Shown: positions 35,607 through 49,036, numbered from the stretch's first letter. The stretch: DNA of 64,000 bases from Pseudomonas graminis (GCF_900111735.1 NZ_FOHW01000015.1:62001-126000), one strand, 5' to 3'. Notes: generated from the sequence alone by a model not told the origin. A program made the numbers and translations.

Positions 35607-36979
35607 GCACCGACGCCATCGACAGCCGCATTCAGGTGGTGCTGATCGACGACGATCCGCACCTGCGCCAGGCGCTGAGCCAGACGCTGGATCTTGCCGG
35701 CCTGAAAATCTTGCCGCTGAGCGATGCCAAAGGCCTGCAAGCGCGCATCGAACGGGACTGGCCGGGCGTCATCGTCAGTGACATTCGCATGCCGGGCATC
35801 GATGGCCTCGAATTGCTCAATCAGCTGCACGCTCAGGATCCTGAGCTGCCGGTGCTGTTGATCACCGGCCACGGCGACGTGCCGCTGGCGGTGCAGGCCA
35901 TGCGGGCGGGTGCCTACGATTTTCTGGAAAAACCCTTCGCCAGCGACGCACTGCTCGACAGCGTGCGGCGCGCATTGGCGCTGCGCAGGCTGGTGCTGGA
36001 CAACCGCAGCCTGCGCCTTGAGCTCAGCGATCGTCAGCAACTGAGTACGCGACTGGTGGGGTTGTCCGCCCCCATTCAGCGCCTGCGCGATCAGATCGGC
36101 GCGCTGGCCGCCACCAAGGCCGACGTGTTGATTCTCGGTGAAACCGGTGCCGGCAAGGAAGTGGTCGCCCGCGCCCTTCACGATTTGTCCAATCGCAGAA
36201 ACGGTCCGTTTGTGGCCATCAACGCAGGGGCGCTGGCCGAGTCGGTGGTGGAAAGCGAGCTGTTCGGCCACGAATCGGGGGCTTTTACCGGCGCGCAAAA
36301 GCGTCGCATCGGCAAGTTCGAATTCGCCAATGGCGGCACGCTGTTTCTGGATGAAATCGAAAGCATGAGCATGGACGTTCAGGTCAAGCTGCTGCGCTTG
36401 CTGCAAGAGCGCGTGGTCGAGCGCCTGGGCGGCAATCAGCAGATCCCGCTGGACATCCGGGTGATCGCGGCCACCAAGGAGGACCTGCGTCAGGCGGCGG
36501 ATCAAGGGCGTTTCCGGCCCGACTTGTATTACCGCCTCAACGTCGCGCCGTTGCGCATTCCGCCGCTGCGCGAGCGTGGCGAAGATGCGCTGGTGCTGTT
36601 CCAGCATTTCGCTGACACCGCCAGTTTGCGCCACGGCCTGCCACGCCATGAACTGCAGCCGGGGCATCGGGCTCTGCTGCTGCGCCACACCTGGCCGGGC
36701 AACGTGCGTGAACTGCAGAATGCCGCCGAGCGTTTCGCCTTGGGCCTTGAGCTGGAACTGGAAGGCGCCGCGCAGCCGGATCTGGTGGCATCCAACGGCG
36801 GGCTGAGCGAACAGGTCGAAGCGTTCGAGCGGGCGTTGATCGCCGCCGAACTGACCCGCCCGCACAGCTCGGTCCGCAGCCTCGCCGAGGCGTTGGGTCT
36901 GCCACGCAAAACCTTGCACGACAAGCTGCGCAAGCACGGACTGACCTTCAACGGCGCGGGGTCAGACGACAATGACTGA
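35603..36979 (+). CDS. dctD: C4-dicarboxylate sigma-54 response regulator
   Basis: A 458-residue NtrC-family activator. The receiver domain has phospho-acceptor D60 (VIVSDIRMPG). The AAA+ domain has Walker A GETGAGKE (about 179-186), the sigma-54 contact loop GAFTGA, and Walker B GGTLFLDEIESM. The C-terminal Fis-type HTH is VRSLAEALGLPRKTLHDKLR. It activates RpoN-dependent C4-dicarboxylate transport genes when phosphorylated by DctB. It is coupled to dctB, and its end overlaps the following thioesterase by 8 bp. Confidence 0.94.
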   Translation: MSTDAIDSRIQVVLIDDDPHLRQALSQTLDLAGLKILPLSDAKGLQARIERDWPGVIVSDIRMPGIDGLELLNQLHAQDPELPVLLITGHGDVPLAVQAMRAGAYDFLEKPFASDALLDSVRRALALRRLVLDNRSLRLELSDRQQLSTRLVGLSAPIQRLRDQIGALAATKADVLILGETGAGKEVVARALHDLSNRRNGPFVAINAGALAESVVESELFGHESGAFTGAQKRRIGKFEFANGGTLFLDEIESMSMDVQVKLLRLLQERVVERLGGNQQIPLDIRVIAATKEDLRQAADQGRFRPDLYYRLNVAPLRIPPLRERGEDALVLFQHFADTASLRHGLPRHELQPGHRALLLRHTWPGNVRELQNAAERFALGLELELEGAAQPDLVASNGGLSEQVEAFERALIAAELTRPHSSVRSLAEALGLPRKTLHDKLRKHGLTFNGAGSDDND

Positions 36980-37439
36980 CCTGCAACGCTTGTCCGCTGA
37001 AGACCTGGAAGCGGTGCTGCACCGGGACATTCCGCTCACCCGGGAGATGGGCATCAAGGTGCTGGGCTGGCGAGACCACCAGCTTCGTCTGCATCTGCCA
37101 TTGGCCCCGAACGTCAATCACAAGAACACCCTGTTCGGCGGCAGCCTGTATTGCGGCGCGGTACTGGCGGGCTGGGGTTGGCTTTATTTGCGGCTCAAGG
37201 AAGCCGGGATCGAAGACGGGCACATCGTGATTCAGGACGGCCAGATCAGCTATCCCCTGCCAGTGACCCGTGATGGCGTCGCCATTTGCGACGCACCGGA
37301 TGAAGCGAGCTGGGACAAATTCCTCAAGCTCTACCAACGCCGAGGCCGCGCACGACTGGCGCTGCACACCCGGATCGTGGCTGAAGGATCAGAAGAGACG
37401 GCAGTGGAATTCGTCGGGCAGTTCGTGCTGCATCGCTGA
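36972..37439 (+). CDS. YiiD-type putative thioesterase
   Basis: A 155-residue hotdog-fold protein of the 'thioesterase, YiiD C-terminal' family. NVNHKNTLFGGSLYCGAVLA contains the N-K-TLFGGS-motif, followed by GWGWLYLRLKEAG, and FVGQFVLHR is the last strand. Predicted acyl-thioester hydrolase; substrate unknown. It is translationally coupled to dctD, although no functional link to dicarboxylate sensing is obvious. Confidence 0.8.
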   Translation: MTDLQRLSAEDLEAVLHRDIPLTREMGIKVLGWRDHQLRLHLPLAPNVNHKNTLFGGSLYCGAVLAGWGWLYLRLKEAGIEDGHIVIQDGQISYPLPVTRDGVAICDAPDEASWDKFLKLYQRRGRARLALHTRIVAEGSEETAVEFVGQFVLHR

Positions 37440-37455
37440 ACACATCCTTCCACCT

Positions 37456-37587
37456 GTAGGAGCGTGGCTTGTCCCGCGATCGATCGCGAAGCGGTCGCAA
37501 ATCCGATCGGTGCAATTCGCTCTGGAAAACCCAGCGCTGCATCTGCGACGACTGCGTCGCCGATCGCGGGACAAGCCACGCTCCTAC
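37456..37587. repeat. REP pair: 26-bp perfect inverted repeat
   Basis: 37456-37481 (gtaggagcgtggcttgtccc...gatc) and 37562-37587 are perfect inverted copies separated by 80 bp. They fill the gap between convergent genes. The version gtggcttgtcccgcgatc differs from the other REP types in this window. Confidence 0.92.
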
Positions 37588-37603
37588 GAGGGAACCGAAA
37601 GCT

Positions 37604-38446
37604 TCAGGTCAGCGCCAGCGCCAGCAACGCGTCGCGCCACGTGGCTTCCCCCGGTAGCGCCAGGAAGTACGAATTCAGCAGCGTCTCGCGTGCCGGATAA
37701 TCAAACGTCGTGCCGTCCAGGTTCAACACCACGCCGCCCGCGCCTTCCACCACACCTTGGGCTGCGGCGGTGTCCCACTGAGAAGTGGGTGCCAGACGCG
37801 GGTAGCAATCGGCGGCCCCTTCGGCGAGCAGGCAAAACTTCAGCGAGCTGCCAATACTGGTCAGTTCCAATTCACCTACCACTTCCGACAAACCGGCCAG
37901 CAACTTCTGTTGCTCGGGGCTGGAGTGACGACGGCTGGCGACTACCGTGAATGCTTCCCCAACGCCTGGCTCATTGCGCACGCTGATCGGCGCCAGATGC
38001 TGAGAGTCGTTACTGCGCCACGCACCAAGGCCGGCGCCACCGAAATAGCAGCGGTTGTTGGTCGGCATCGATACCACGCCAAACACCACGCGACCGTTCT
38101 CGATCAGCGCCACGTTGACGGTGAACTCTTCACTGCCGGCAATGAATTCCTTGGTGCCATCCAGAGGGTCCACCAACCACCAGCGTTGCCACTGACTGCG
38201 TTCGCTCAACGGGATGTTCGCATCCTCTTCGGAGAGGATGTGAATGGTCGGATCCAGCGCCTTGAGGCCCGCCACCAACAGCTCATGGGCGGCCAGGTCA
38301 GCGGCCGTGACAGGTGAGTCGTCCGACTTGACCGCGACCTCCACGCCGGAGCGCCAGAACGGGAGAATGACTTCCCCTGCCTGGCGGCAAAGCTCGATCA
38401 CGGGGGCAAGCAGCGGGTGTGGCAATTGGGAAAATGTCGGGTTCAT
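37604..38446 (-). CDS. cysQ: 3'(2'),5'-bisphosphate nucleotidase
   Basis: A 280-residue inositol-monophosphatase-fold enzyme that hydrolyses PAP, the by-product of sulfate assimilation, to AMP. Metal-binding motifs are SEEDANIP, WLVDPLDGTKEFI (split DPxDGT box) and QWDTAAAQGVVEGAGG. It follows nudE with a 4-bp overlap (ATGA), a common Pseudomonas pair. Full length. Confidence 0.94.
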   Translation of the reverse strand: MNPTFSQLPHPLLAPVIELCRQAGEVILPFWRSGVEVAVKSDDSPVTAADLAAHELLVAGLKALDPTIHILSEEDANIPLSERSQWQRWWLVDPLDGTKEFIAGSEEFTVNVALIENGRVVFGVVSMPTNNRCYFGGAGLGAWRSNDSQHLAPISVRNEPGVGEAFTVVASRRHSSPEQQKLLAGLSEVVGELELTSIGSSLKFCLLAEGAADCYPRLAPTSQWDTAAAQGVVEGAGGVVLNLDGTTFDYPARETLLNSYFLALPGEATWRDALLALALT

Positions 38447-39009
38447 GGCAGGAAATCCCCACGCTCGGCCAGCAGGTCGCGGGCAAGGTATAACGCAGCC
38501 AGCGCGCGCCCCTCAGTGAACTGCGGGTTCTGAACCAGAGCGGAAAGCTCGCGCAGATTGACCTTGTCCACACGCATCGGCTCAGGCTCGTCGCCGGGCA
38601 GCGTTTCTTCATACAAATCAGTGGCCAGCACGACCTGAATTTTCTGGCTCATGTAGCCGGGCGAAAGCGACAGCTCGGTCAGGTGCACCAAGGTCCGCGC
38701 GCCATAACCAGCTTCTTCCTTGAGCTCGCGATTGGCGGCGGCCAGCACGTCTTCGCCTGGTTCGATCAAGCCCTTGGGCAGCGAAAGCTCGTACTGGTCA
38801 GTGCCGCCGCAGTATTCCTCGATCAGCACGGCGTGATCCGCATCGAGCATGGCCACGATCATCACCGCGCCGTAGCCACTGCCGCTGCCGACCAGCCGCT
38901 CGTAGGTACGCTCGACGCCGTTGGAGAAGCGCAATTGCACTTCTTCAACGCGGAACAGACGGCTGCTCGCGACGATTTCGCGAGAGAGGACGGTAGGTTT
39001 CTGCTGCAT
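38443..39009 (-). CDS. nudE: ADP-compounds Nudix hydrolase NudE
   Basis: A 188-residue Nudix enzyme acting on ADP-ribose, Ap3A and NADH. The Nudix box GLIEPGEDVLAAANRELKEE followed by AGYG lies about 82-105 and has all catalytic glutamates. It is transcribed with cysQ and divergently from the HAD nucleotidase at 39106. GGAG is seen just upstream of the ATG. Confidence 0.93.
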   Translation of the reverse strand: MQQKPTVLSREIVASSRLFRVEEVQLRFSNGVERTYERLVGSGSGYGAVMIVAMLDADHAVLIEEYCGGTDQYELSLPKGLIEPGEDVLAAANRELKEEAGYGARTLVHLTELSLSPGYMSQKIQVVLATDLYEETLPGDEPEPMRVDKVNLRELSALVQNPQFTEGRALAALYLARDLLAERGDFLP

Positions 39010-39105
39010 GACGAGCTCCTTGGCGTAGACGGGGTACTATACCGTGGCTTTTGCGGATGTCTTCGCCGCAAACCCACGCGACTCATCCAACGCCGAGAGA
39101 CCTGT

Positions 39106-39768
39106 ATGCCTTCTTTGCCCTGGCGCGATATCGACACCGTTCTGCTGGATATGGACGGCACGCTGCTCGACCTGCATTTCGACAATCACTTCTGGCTGGA
39201 GCATCTGCCCAGGCGCTATGCCGAGGTACACGGGGTCAGCGTGGCGATGGCGCACATGGAGCTGATGCCGCTCTTCGAAAAAAATGCAGGCACCCTCAAC
39301 TGGTACTGCACCGATTTCTGGAGTTCGGAGCTGAACCTCCCGGTGAAAGACCTGAAGGTAGAAATCGCCCACCTCATCGCCTTGCGCCCCGACGCCGAGA
39401 CGTTTCTGGCCGCCATCAAACAGGCCGGAAAGCGGGTAATCATGATCACCAACGCTCACCGCGACTCGCTGTCGCTGAAGATGGAAAGACTGGAACTGGC
39501 GCCTTACTTCGAGCGCTTGATCAGCTCCCACGACTATGGCTACCCCAAGGAAAACCCGCAGTTTTGGGACGCGCTGCAAGACGACATCAAGTTCGATCCG
39601 GCGCGCAGTCTGTTCATTGACGACACCTTACCGATCTTGCGCAGCGCAGGACGATACGGGATCGGTCATTTGCTGGCAGTGCGTGAGCCGGACAGCCGCA
39701 AAGGCCCGAAGGACACCGAAGAATTCGAAGCAGTTGAAGACTATCGGACGTTGATACAAGGTTTATGA
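39106..39768 (+). CDS. yrfG: HAD-family GMP/IMP nucleotidase YrfG
   Basis: A 220-residue HAD phosphatase dephosphorylating purine monophosphates. The nucleophile motif is LLDMDGTLLD (13-22), motif II is MITNAHRD, with a motif III Lys in YPKENPQFW and a motif IV acidic pair in LFIDDTLPIL. ATG 39106 is preferred; the open frame extends to 38683 but that part runs antisense through nudE. Divergent from nudE, as in other Pseudomonas. Confidence 0.92.
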   Translation: MPSLPWRDIDTVLLDMDGTLLDLHFDNHFWLEHLPRRYAEVHGVSVAMAHMELMPLFEKNAGTLNWYCTDFWSSELNLPVKDLKVEIAHLIALRPDAETFLAAIKQAGKRVIMITNAHRDSLSLKMERLELAPYFERLISSHDYGYPKENPQFWDALQDDIKFDPARSLFIDDTLPILRSAGRYGIGHLLAVREPDSRKGPKDTEEFEAVEDYRTLIQGL

Positions 39769-39784
39769 GCACTGCAAAACAACT

Positions 39785-39871
39785 GTAGGAGCGCGCTTGC
39801 CCGCGAAAGATTCGTACACCCGATGCAGATCAGCCGGATGTACGATTTTTCGCGGGCAAGCGCACTCCTGC
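39785..39871. repeat. REP hairpin pair
   Basis: gtaggagcgcgcttgcccgc (from 39785) and its inverted form cgcgggcaagcgcactcctgc (to 39871) flank about 40 bp. Another inner complement (cgtac / gtacg) makes a long hairpin between two convergent genes. Confidence 0.85.
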
Positions 39872-39929
39872 AATCAATCACCGTACAGCCAATAAAATTA
39901 CCGAACGCCGTACGGTCAATACAACAGGA

Positions 39930-40376
39930 TTACTCAGGAATACGCAGAACCTGACCTGGGTAGATCTTGTTCACGTCTTTCAGCATCGGCTTGTTGGCGT
40001 CGAAGATTTTCTGATACTTGTTGGCATCACCATATACACGCTTGGAGATCGCGCTAAGCGTGTCACCGCTCTCAACGGTGACGAACTTCGCAGCGGCAAC
40101 GGCAGGTGCGCCAGCGGCAACAGTCAGCTGATCATCGACGCTACCAACGCCGGAAATGTTGCCGGCAGCCAGTACGACCTTCTCTTTCTCTTCCTGACTG
40201 GAGACTTCGCCCGTCAAGGTGATCTTGTCGCCGTCGACCGTTGCATGAACGTTGGGATTGCCCAACCCGACAGACTCGATGTGCTTTTTAAGCTCATCGC
40301 TGGCGTTGGCGTTTCCTGGGGTGAGCAGGTCGATAAGCTTCTCGCCGGCTTCCTTCACAAAACTGAACAGACTCAT
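39930..40376 (-). CDS. lysM: BON-LysM domain protein (LysM/YgaU type)
   Basis: A 148-residue protein without signal peptide. A BON domain spans about 20-85 (HIESVGLGNPNVHATVDGDK ... GEVSSQEEKEKVVLAAGNIS), and a LysM motif spans about 97-146 (VESGDTLSAISKRVYGDANK ... YPGQVLRIPE). The family is known in E. coli as a K+-binding/peptidoglycan-related protein (YgaU/Kbp). TACTCC forward just after the ATG gives GGAGTA as ribosome binding site. Confidence 0.93.
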   Translation of the reverse strand: MSLFSFVKEAGEKLIDLLTPGNANASDELKKHIESVGLGNPNVHATVDGDKITLTGEVSSQEEKEKVVLAAGNISGVGSVDDQLTVAAGAPAVAAAKFVTVESGDTLSAISKRVYGDANKYQKIFDANKPMLKDVNKIYPGQVLRIPE

Positions 40377-40547
40377 GGGTTACTCCTTGGTGTCGTCGTA
40401 GTGTCGTTGTGGTTTCCCGCGCAACATCTATTCCGCTGACATTGCCCGACAAAGCTCCGACCCGATGCCCCGTCTCAAGGTTTCAAGCCATTCGACGTTC
40501 GGTCGCGATAGACTTCGCCGGGCCAGCCTGTGCCTCAAGGAATGAAG

Positions 40548-41435
40548 ATGGACATTAAACAGCTGAAATTTCTGATCGCCCTCGACGAAACCCGCCACTT
40601 CGGGCAGGCAGCTGCGCGCTGCCATATCACGCAGCCGACACTGTCGATGCGGCTGCGCAGCCTGGAAGAAGAGCTGGATCTGCCGCTGGTCAATCGCGGC
40701 CAACGCTTCGAGGGATTCACCGCACCAGGCGAACGCGTCCTGGCATGGGCGCGCACGGTGCTGGCGGCCTACGACGGTTTGCAGGCTGAAGCGGCCGCCT
40801 GTCGAGGGAATCTGGTCGGCACATTACGGCTGGGCGTGGTGCCGCTGTCCAACTTCGATCCGCTGCCCTTGCTGCAACGCCTGCATTCCCTGCACCCAAA
40901 CATGCGCTTCGAGCTTTCATCGCTAAGCTCCGAGCAGATTCTCGATCAGCTCGCCAGCAACCGGCTGGACCTCGGGGTTTCGTACCTGGACCGATTGGAC
41001 TCCGAGCGTTTTGACTCATTGCAGCTGGCCGAAACCCGCATGGGCGTGATGTACGACAAGCGTTATTTCAGTTTTGCCGAAGAGACTTCCAGCTGGGAAA
41101 GCCTGACCGAACTGCCCTTGGGCCTGCTCACCAGCGGCATGCACTTTCGGCAATCCATCGATCACAACTTTCACAGTCGAGGCCTTCATCCGCAGCCAAT
41201 CATCCAGACGGACGCGGTGCATCAGCTGCTGCAGGCGGTTCACGGCGGTTTCTGCTGCGCGATCATGCCGTTGGACGGAGGCCTTGAATCCCTCACCGAG
41301 CACCTGCGGCTGCAGCCTATCGAAGAAGCGCAGACCCTGGCCCGGCTCGGCTTGATCATGCGTCGCTCGGCACCGCGTTCGGCCCTGGCTGAAGCCTGCC
41401 TGGCGCTGTACCACACCATGATGGAAGGATCTTGA
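40548..41435 (+). CDS. LysR-family transcriptional regulator
   Basis: A 295-residue regulator. The N-terminal wHTH reads LKFLIALDETRHFGQAAARC then HITQPTLSMRLRSLEEELDL; the rest is a periplasmic-binding-fold effector domain. The start is set at ATG 40548 because AAGGA lies 7 bp upstream and the family N-terminus begins at MDIKQL; two in-frame starts upstream (40530, 40542) are possible. It is 94 bp ahead of fdhD in the same direction, with a palindrome in between, so control of, or co-transcription with, the fdh genes is plausible. Confidence 0.9.
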   Translation: MDIKQLKFLIALDETRHFGQAAARCHITQPTLSMRLRSLEEELDLPLVNRGQRFEGFTAPGERVLAWARTVLAAYDGLQAEAAACRGNLVGTLRLGVVPLSNFDPLPLLQRLHSLHPNMRFELSSLSSEQILDQLASNRLDLGVSYLDRLDSERFDSLQLAETRMGVMYDKRYFSFAEETSSWESLTELPLGLLTSGMHFRQSIDHNFHSRGLHPQPIIQTDAVHQLLQAVHGGFCCAIMPLDGGLESLTEHLRLQPIEEAQTLARLGLIMRRSAPRSALAEACLALYHTMMEGS

Positions 41436-41493
41436 TCGACGTCATCTATCGGTGCATCAGTACTAGCGATTAGACGTAATCCGACCGGAGGCC

Positions 41494-41507
41494 TAGGCTT
41501 AAGCCTA
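41494..41507. promoter_or_regulatory. 14-bp perfect palindrome upstream of fdhD
   Basis: TAGGCTTAAGCCTA has the T-N12-A form with 7-bp arms, in an AT-rich 94-bp gap between the LysR gene and fdhD. It could be the binding site of that LysR protein or part of the fdhD promoter. Confidence 0.5.
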
Positions 41508-41529
41508 ATTAATCTGCCGGTCACTCCCG

Positions 41530-42365
41530 ATGCACGCCAAGCACATGGATATCACGGCGCCCGCACAACAACTGCCCGCGCCCGCCGCAAGCCAGTCCTA
41601 CAGCTATTCAAACCTCGAACACGACGTCAGCGAGCCCAATGTGCTTGCCGAGGAAGTCGCGTTGGCGATTGCCTATAACGGCATCAGTCAGGCCGTCATG
41701 CTGGTCACGCCCACTGACCTCGAAGACTTTATCGTCGGCTTCAGCATTGGTAGCGGCCTCATCGAATCACCCGACGAGATCTACGACATCAAGCTCGGTG
41801 GCTGCGGCTCTGCGCAGACTGCGGAAGTCGAAATCGCCAGCCGCGCCTTCTGGAACCTGAAGACCCAGCGTCGGCAACTGGCTGGCACCAGCGGTTGCGG
41901 ACTGTGTGGTGTTGAAGCCGTCGAGCAGGCATTGCCCGAGCTCAACGTGCTGCCCGGCGCGCCTCTTCCCCCCGCCGAGTGGTTGAAAGGCCTGCGCGGG
42001 CGCATGGGTGAGTTTCAGCCACTGGGTGAACACTGCGGCGCCGTCCATGCAGCGATGTTCATGGACGCTCGCGGCGAAATTCTCTTAGGTCGTGAAGACA
42101 TCGGCCGACATAACGCTCTAGACAAGCTGATCGGCGCACTGATTCGCCAGGACATCCCGACCACGGGCGGTCTGGCAATCGTCACCAGCCGCTGCAGTCT
42201 GGAACTCATTCAAAAGGTATTACGTGCCGGCATTCAGACCCTTGTCAGCCTGTCATCGCCCACCGGCCTGGCGCTTCAATGGGCCCGACGCCACAACCTC
42301 AACCTCATTCATCTGCCTAAACACAGTGCGCCGCGGGTTTACAGTCCTGCGTTGGAGAATCAAGC

Positions 42366-42369
<4 letters not shown>
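41530..42369 (+). CDS. fdhD: Formate dehydrogenase accessory sulfurtransferase
   Basis: A 279-residue cytoplasmic protein that transfers sulfur to the molybdenum cofactor of formate dehydrogenase-type enzymes. Signatures are EVALAIAYNGI, TPTDLEDFIVGFSIGSGLI-like segment, the conserved Cys pair GCGLCGVE (about 121-128), and GREDIGRHNALDKLIGA. ATG 41530 or 41545 could be the start. The stop overlaps the GTG of the oxidoreductase gene, so cofactor maturation and enzyme are co-produced. Confidence 0.94.
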
Positions 42370-44702
<2,333 letters not shown>

Positions 44703-44714
44703 TCTGCGCATGTC

Positions 44715-44741
44715 CTGCAGGAGTGAGCTTGCTCGCGAAGG
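44715..44741. repeat. REP-like half element after the oxidoreductase
   Basis: ctgcaggagtgagcttgctc followed by gcgaagg matches the half-element at 5274. A degenerate partner (gcaagaaagctcacccc) lies at about 44789-44805. Confidence 0.45.
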
Positions 44742-44821
44742 GGATCTTTCAACCGCTGGATAGTCAGCGGATGTGCCGACCCTCATCGCAAGAAAGCTCA
44801 CCCCCCCTCGCAGCTACAAAA

Positions 44822-44851
44822 AAAGGCCCGAATCGCGAGATTCGGGCCTTT
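44822..44851. terminator. Strong hairpin terminator
   Basis: The stem AAAGGCCCGAATC (44822-44834) pairs perfectly with GATTCGGGCCTTT (44839-44851), loop GCGA. The longer A/T tract lies on the left, so it terminates best on the minus strand, yet the only gene reading into it is the plus-strand oxidoreductase; both directions may be served. The rest of 44703-45007 has no gene. Confidence 0.75.
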
Positions 44852-45007
44852 ATCAAGTAGCGTATGACTCATTACCCTGGCCTAGGTTCCCGAGCCAAAA
44901 CAATAAGTTAGCGTTTTGTATACAGGTCGTGCTATTCGTCGGATTTAGATTGTGACATTTTCTTCATGATCGCAGGATCGCGGCGTCATCCCTATGAGCA
45001 TACATAC

Positions 45008-45469
45008 ATGAAGTATTCCTCGATTCTGTTGTTGTCGTTCTCACTGGTCAGCGGTTTTGCCTCAGCAGGCGATAACGTGACGGCCGGCGTGGGCGGCGCA
45101 TTGGGTGGGGTACTCGGCTCCGTCGTTGGCCAGCAGGTCGGCGGCAGCACAGGTTCGGCAATCGGTGCCGGCCTTGGCGGCGCGGCCGGTGGCGCAGTGG
45201 GCGCCAACCGCCGGAACCGTACCGAAGCCGCCATCGGCGGCGGCCTGGGTGCCGCTGGCGGTAACGTGATCGGTCGCAGCGTCGGTGGTAGCACCGGCAG
45301 TTTGATCGGCGCAGCAGCAGGCGGCGGCGCGGGCGGCGCACTTGGTAACTACATGGGCGACGAAAGCCGCCGTGACGACGATCGAGGCCGTGGCTACCGT
45401 GGCGATCGCCGCGACTACAAACACGGTCGCGGTCACGCGTACGGTCACCGCAAGCACCATCGTGACTGA
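45008..45469 (+). CDS. Glycine-zipper 2TM protein
   Basis: A 153-residue secreted or membrane protein with signal peptide (MKYSSILLLSFSLVSGFASA). A long Gly/Ala-rich region follows, made of repeated glycine-zipper units (GGALGGVLGSVVGQQVGGST and two similar stretches containing GGSTGS), then a basic, Arg/His/Tyr-rich tail (DDDRGRGYRGDRRDYKHGRG). Such proteins insert in or associate with the outer membrane. ATG 45008 is chosen since the signal peptide starts there. Terminator follows. Confidence 0.8.
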   Translation: MKYSSILLLSFSLVSGFASAGDNVTAGVGGALGGVLGSVVGQQVGGSTGSAIGAGLGGAAGGAVGANRRNRTEAAIGGGLGAAGGNVIGRSVGGSTGSLIGAAAGGGAGGALGNYMGDESRRDDDRGRGYRGDRRDYKHGRGHAYGHRKHHRD

Positions 45470-45507
45470 TACCGTCGAGTCCGACTCGCGCACCTGACCC
45501 TGTGAAC

Positions 45508-45540
45508 ACCGGCCGCCCATGAAGCGGCCGGTTTCATTTT
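45508..45540 (+). terminator. Terminator between convergent genes
   Basis: ACCGGCCGC (45508-45516) pairs with GCGGCCGGT (45524-45532), loop CCATGAA, followed by TTCATTTT. It ends the glycine-zipper gene and abuts the stop of the convergent thioesterase. Confidence 0.8.
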
Positions 45541-45968
45541 CAGACCACCAAACGCTCAAGGGCCTGCCGCAATCCCGGCGGGATCGGCACCGGCTGATTG
45601 GACGCCCGATCCACGAACACATGCACGAAGCGACCTGCCGCCCGCGCCTCGTCTTCCCCCGCCTTGAACACCGCCAGCTCATATTGCACAGAGCTGTTGC
45701 CCAGCTTGCCGACCCGCAGCCCGACCTCGACCCGCTCCGGATAAGCAATCGACGCAAAATAATCGCACGACGAACTCACCACAAAGCCCACCACCTCACC
45801 GTCATGGATATCCAGCCCGCCCTGTTCGATCAGGTAGGTATTCACGGCGCTGTCGAAGAAGCTGTAGTAGGTGACATTGTTGATATGGCCGTACACATCG
45901 TTGTCGTGCCAGCGCGTCACGATCGGCTGGAAGTGGCGGTAGTCGGCGCGCTGCGGGGTGTCGTTCAT
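45540..45968 (-). CDS. Acyl-CoA thioesterase (4HBT/YbgC type)
   Basis: A 142-residue hotdog-fold enzyme. The catalytic segment is [20 protein letters not shown] (about 20-39), with the Asp/His typical of 4-hydroxybenzoyl-CoA-thioesterase relatives; [20 protein letters not shown] follows. The start at 45968 is supported by GGAGGG just upstream; the longer frame to 46049 overlaps the helicase stop. Located directly downstream of the RecQ-like gene on the same strand. Confidence 0.88.
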   Translation of the reverse strand: MNDTPQRADYRHFQPIVTRWHDNDVYGHINNVTYYSFFDSAVNTYLIEQGGLDIHDGEVVGFVVSSSCDYFASIAYPERVEVGLRVGKLGNSSVQYELAVFKAGEDEARAAGRFVHVFVDRASNQPVPIPPGLRQALERLVV

Positions 45969-46020
45969 GTGGCTCCCTCCGGTTGTCTGTCGTTTTTTCC
46001 GCTCACGAAATCCGTGACTG

Positions 46021-47952
<1,932 letters not shown>

Positions 47953-48196
47953 GTGCTGCCACTCCTTTGACCGTCGCAAGGGCATGAACCATAGCGCGGT
48001 GGGTCCGGGCGCAATACACCTAAACCATTACAGAAATATCGGACAGGATACATCCCGGACACGAACACCGCGCGCAATGCTGGCAAAACGTCATGCCGAG
48101 GATTAATCTCGCGCGACGCCTATTCAAGCGCTGCACGTCAGACGCCACGGTCGACGGCAAACCGGTCGACAGCACAAGATTCGCCAAGGAGAGGCA

Positions 48197-49003
48197 ATGC
48201 AATCCACGCCACAGCCCGAGGATGACGGGCTCACCATGCAACGGCTGGCGCCCGGTCAGTTCGACGTTGTCCTCGGCTCCCATCCCGCCCGGCGCACTGC
48301 TGGATCCGGGAATGGCAACTGGCCGTTGAGTAGCGTTCTGATCTGCCTCGCGCTGCTGATCGCAATTATCTTTCTGATCGCCCAGATGTTTCGCACACCC
48401 AAGCCGGTAGCGACGGTCATCCCCGCCCCGCCCATCGCGGAAGTCGTCAGCGAGCCCGATCCGATACAACCCGCTGCCCAAGTGCGTAACGTCGAACAAG
48501 TCGTTTATATCGCCCCCAAGGCTGATGTCTCGCAGCCCGCCACACCGCGGCCGCTCGACACCTGCCTGAAAGACGGCAACGTCATTGACCGGGATGTCAT
48601 CAACTGCCGCTTCGGCGAGGCACAGGCCAACGACGGCCATACCGCTCGCCCCCAAGGCATGGTTTCAGACCGCTACCTCGCCAACTACAAGACCGTCGCC
48701 GCCAAGCCCAAACCCGAGACCGCGCGACGCTATGAAGTGGCAGGCGTGTTCATCCGTGAAATTGACGGCCGCAATCGCTACGAAGCCCGCTATCGCATCT
48801 ACAACAATCACGTCGAGGTCAGCAGCGTGTGCATGAACTTCCTCGTCGACAGCGTGGAGCACCGCGAATGCCGCCGCGCCGCTGCGCCGTACTTCAAAGA
48901 CATGTGCAGCGACTGGAGCAAACGCGTCGCCAAAGACAAGACTGACAAGAACAAACTGGCGCAAGAGCAATATTGCGAAGCCGCTCGGACGTATCAGCCT
49001 TGA
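48197..49003 (+). CDS. Membrane-anchored periplasmic protein, paralogue 1 of tandem pair
   Basis: A 268-residue protein. One N-terminal TM (WPLSSVLICLALLIAIIFLI, about 42-61) is followed by a Pro/Ala-rich linker and a soluble domain. The domain contains TCLKDGNVIDRDVINCRFGE, QGMVSDRYLANYK, SSVCMNF and HRECRRAAAPYFKDMC, with several cysteines suggesting disulfides and a periplasmic location. AAGGAG precedes the ATG. Family unknown. It shares motifs with the next gene and is probably co-transcribed with it. Confidence 0.75.
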   Translation: MQSTPQPEDDGLTMQRLAPGQFDVVLGSHPARRTAGSGNGNWPLSSVLICLALLIAIIFLIAQMFRTPKPVATVIPAPPIAEVVSEPDPIQPAAQVRNVEQVVYIAPKADVSQPATPRPLDTCLKDGNVIDRDVINCRFGEAQANDGHTARPQGMVSDRYLANYKTVAAKPKPETARRYEVAGVFIREIDGRNRYEARYRIYNNHVEVSSVCMNFLVDSVEHRECRRAAAPYFKDMCSDWSKRVAKDKTDKNKLAQEQYCEAARTYQP

Positions 49004-49036
49004 TTTCACGTTTTCTCGCTGGAAGGGCCAGACCGG

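Noticed and set aside
38683..39105. N-terminal extension of the HAD nucleotidase
   Set aside because: It runs antisense through nudE and lacks similarity; the family starts at 39106.
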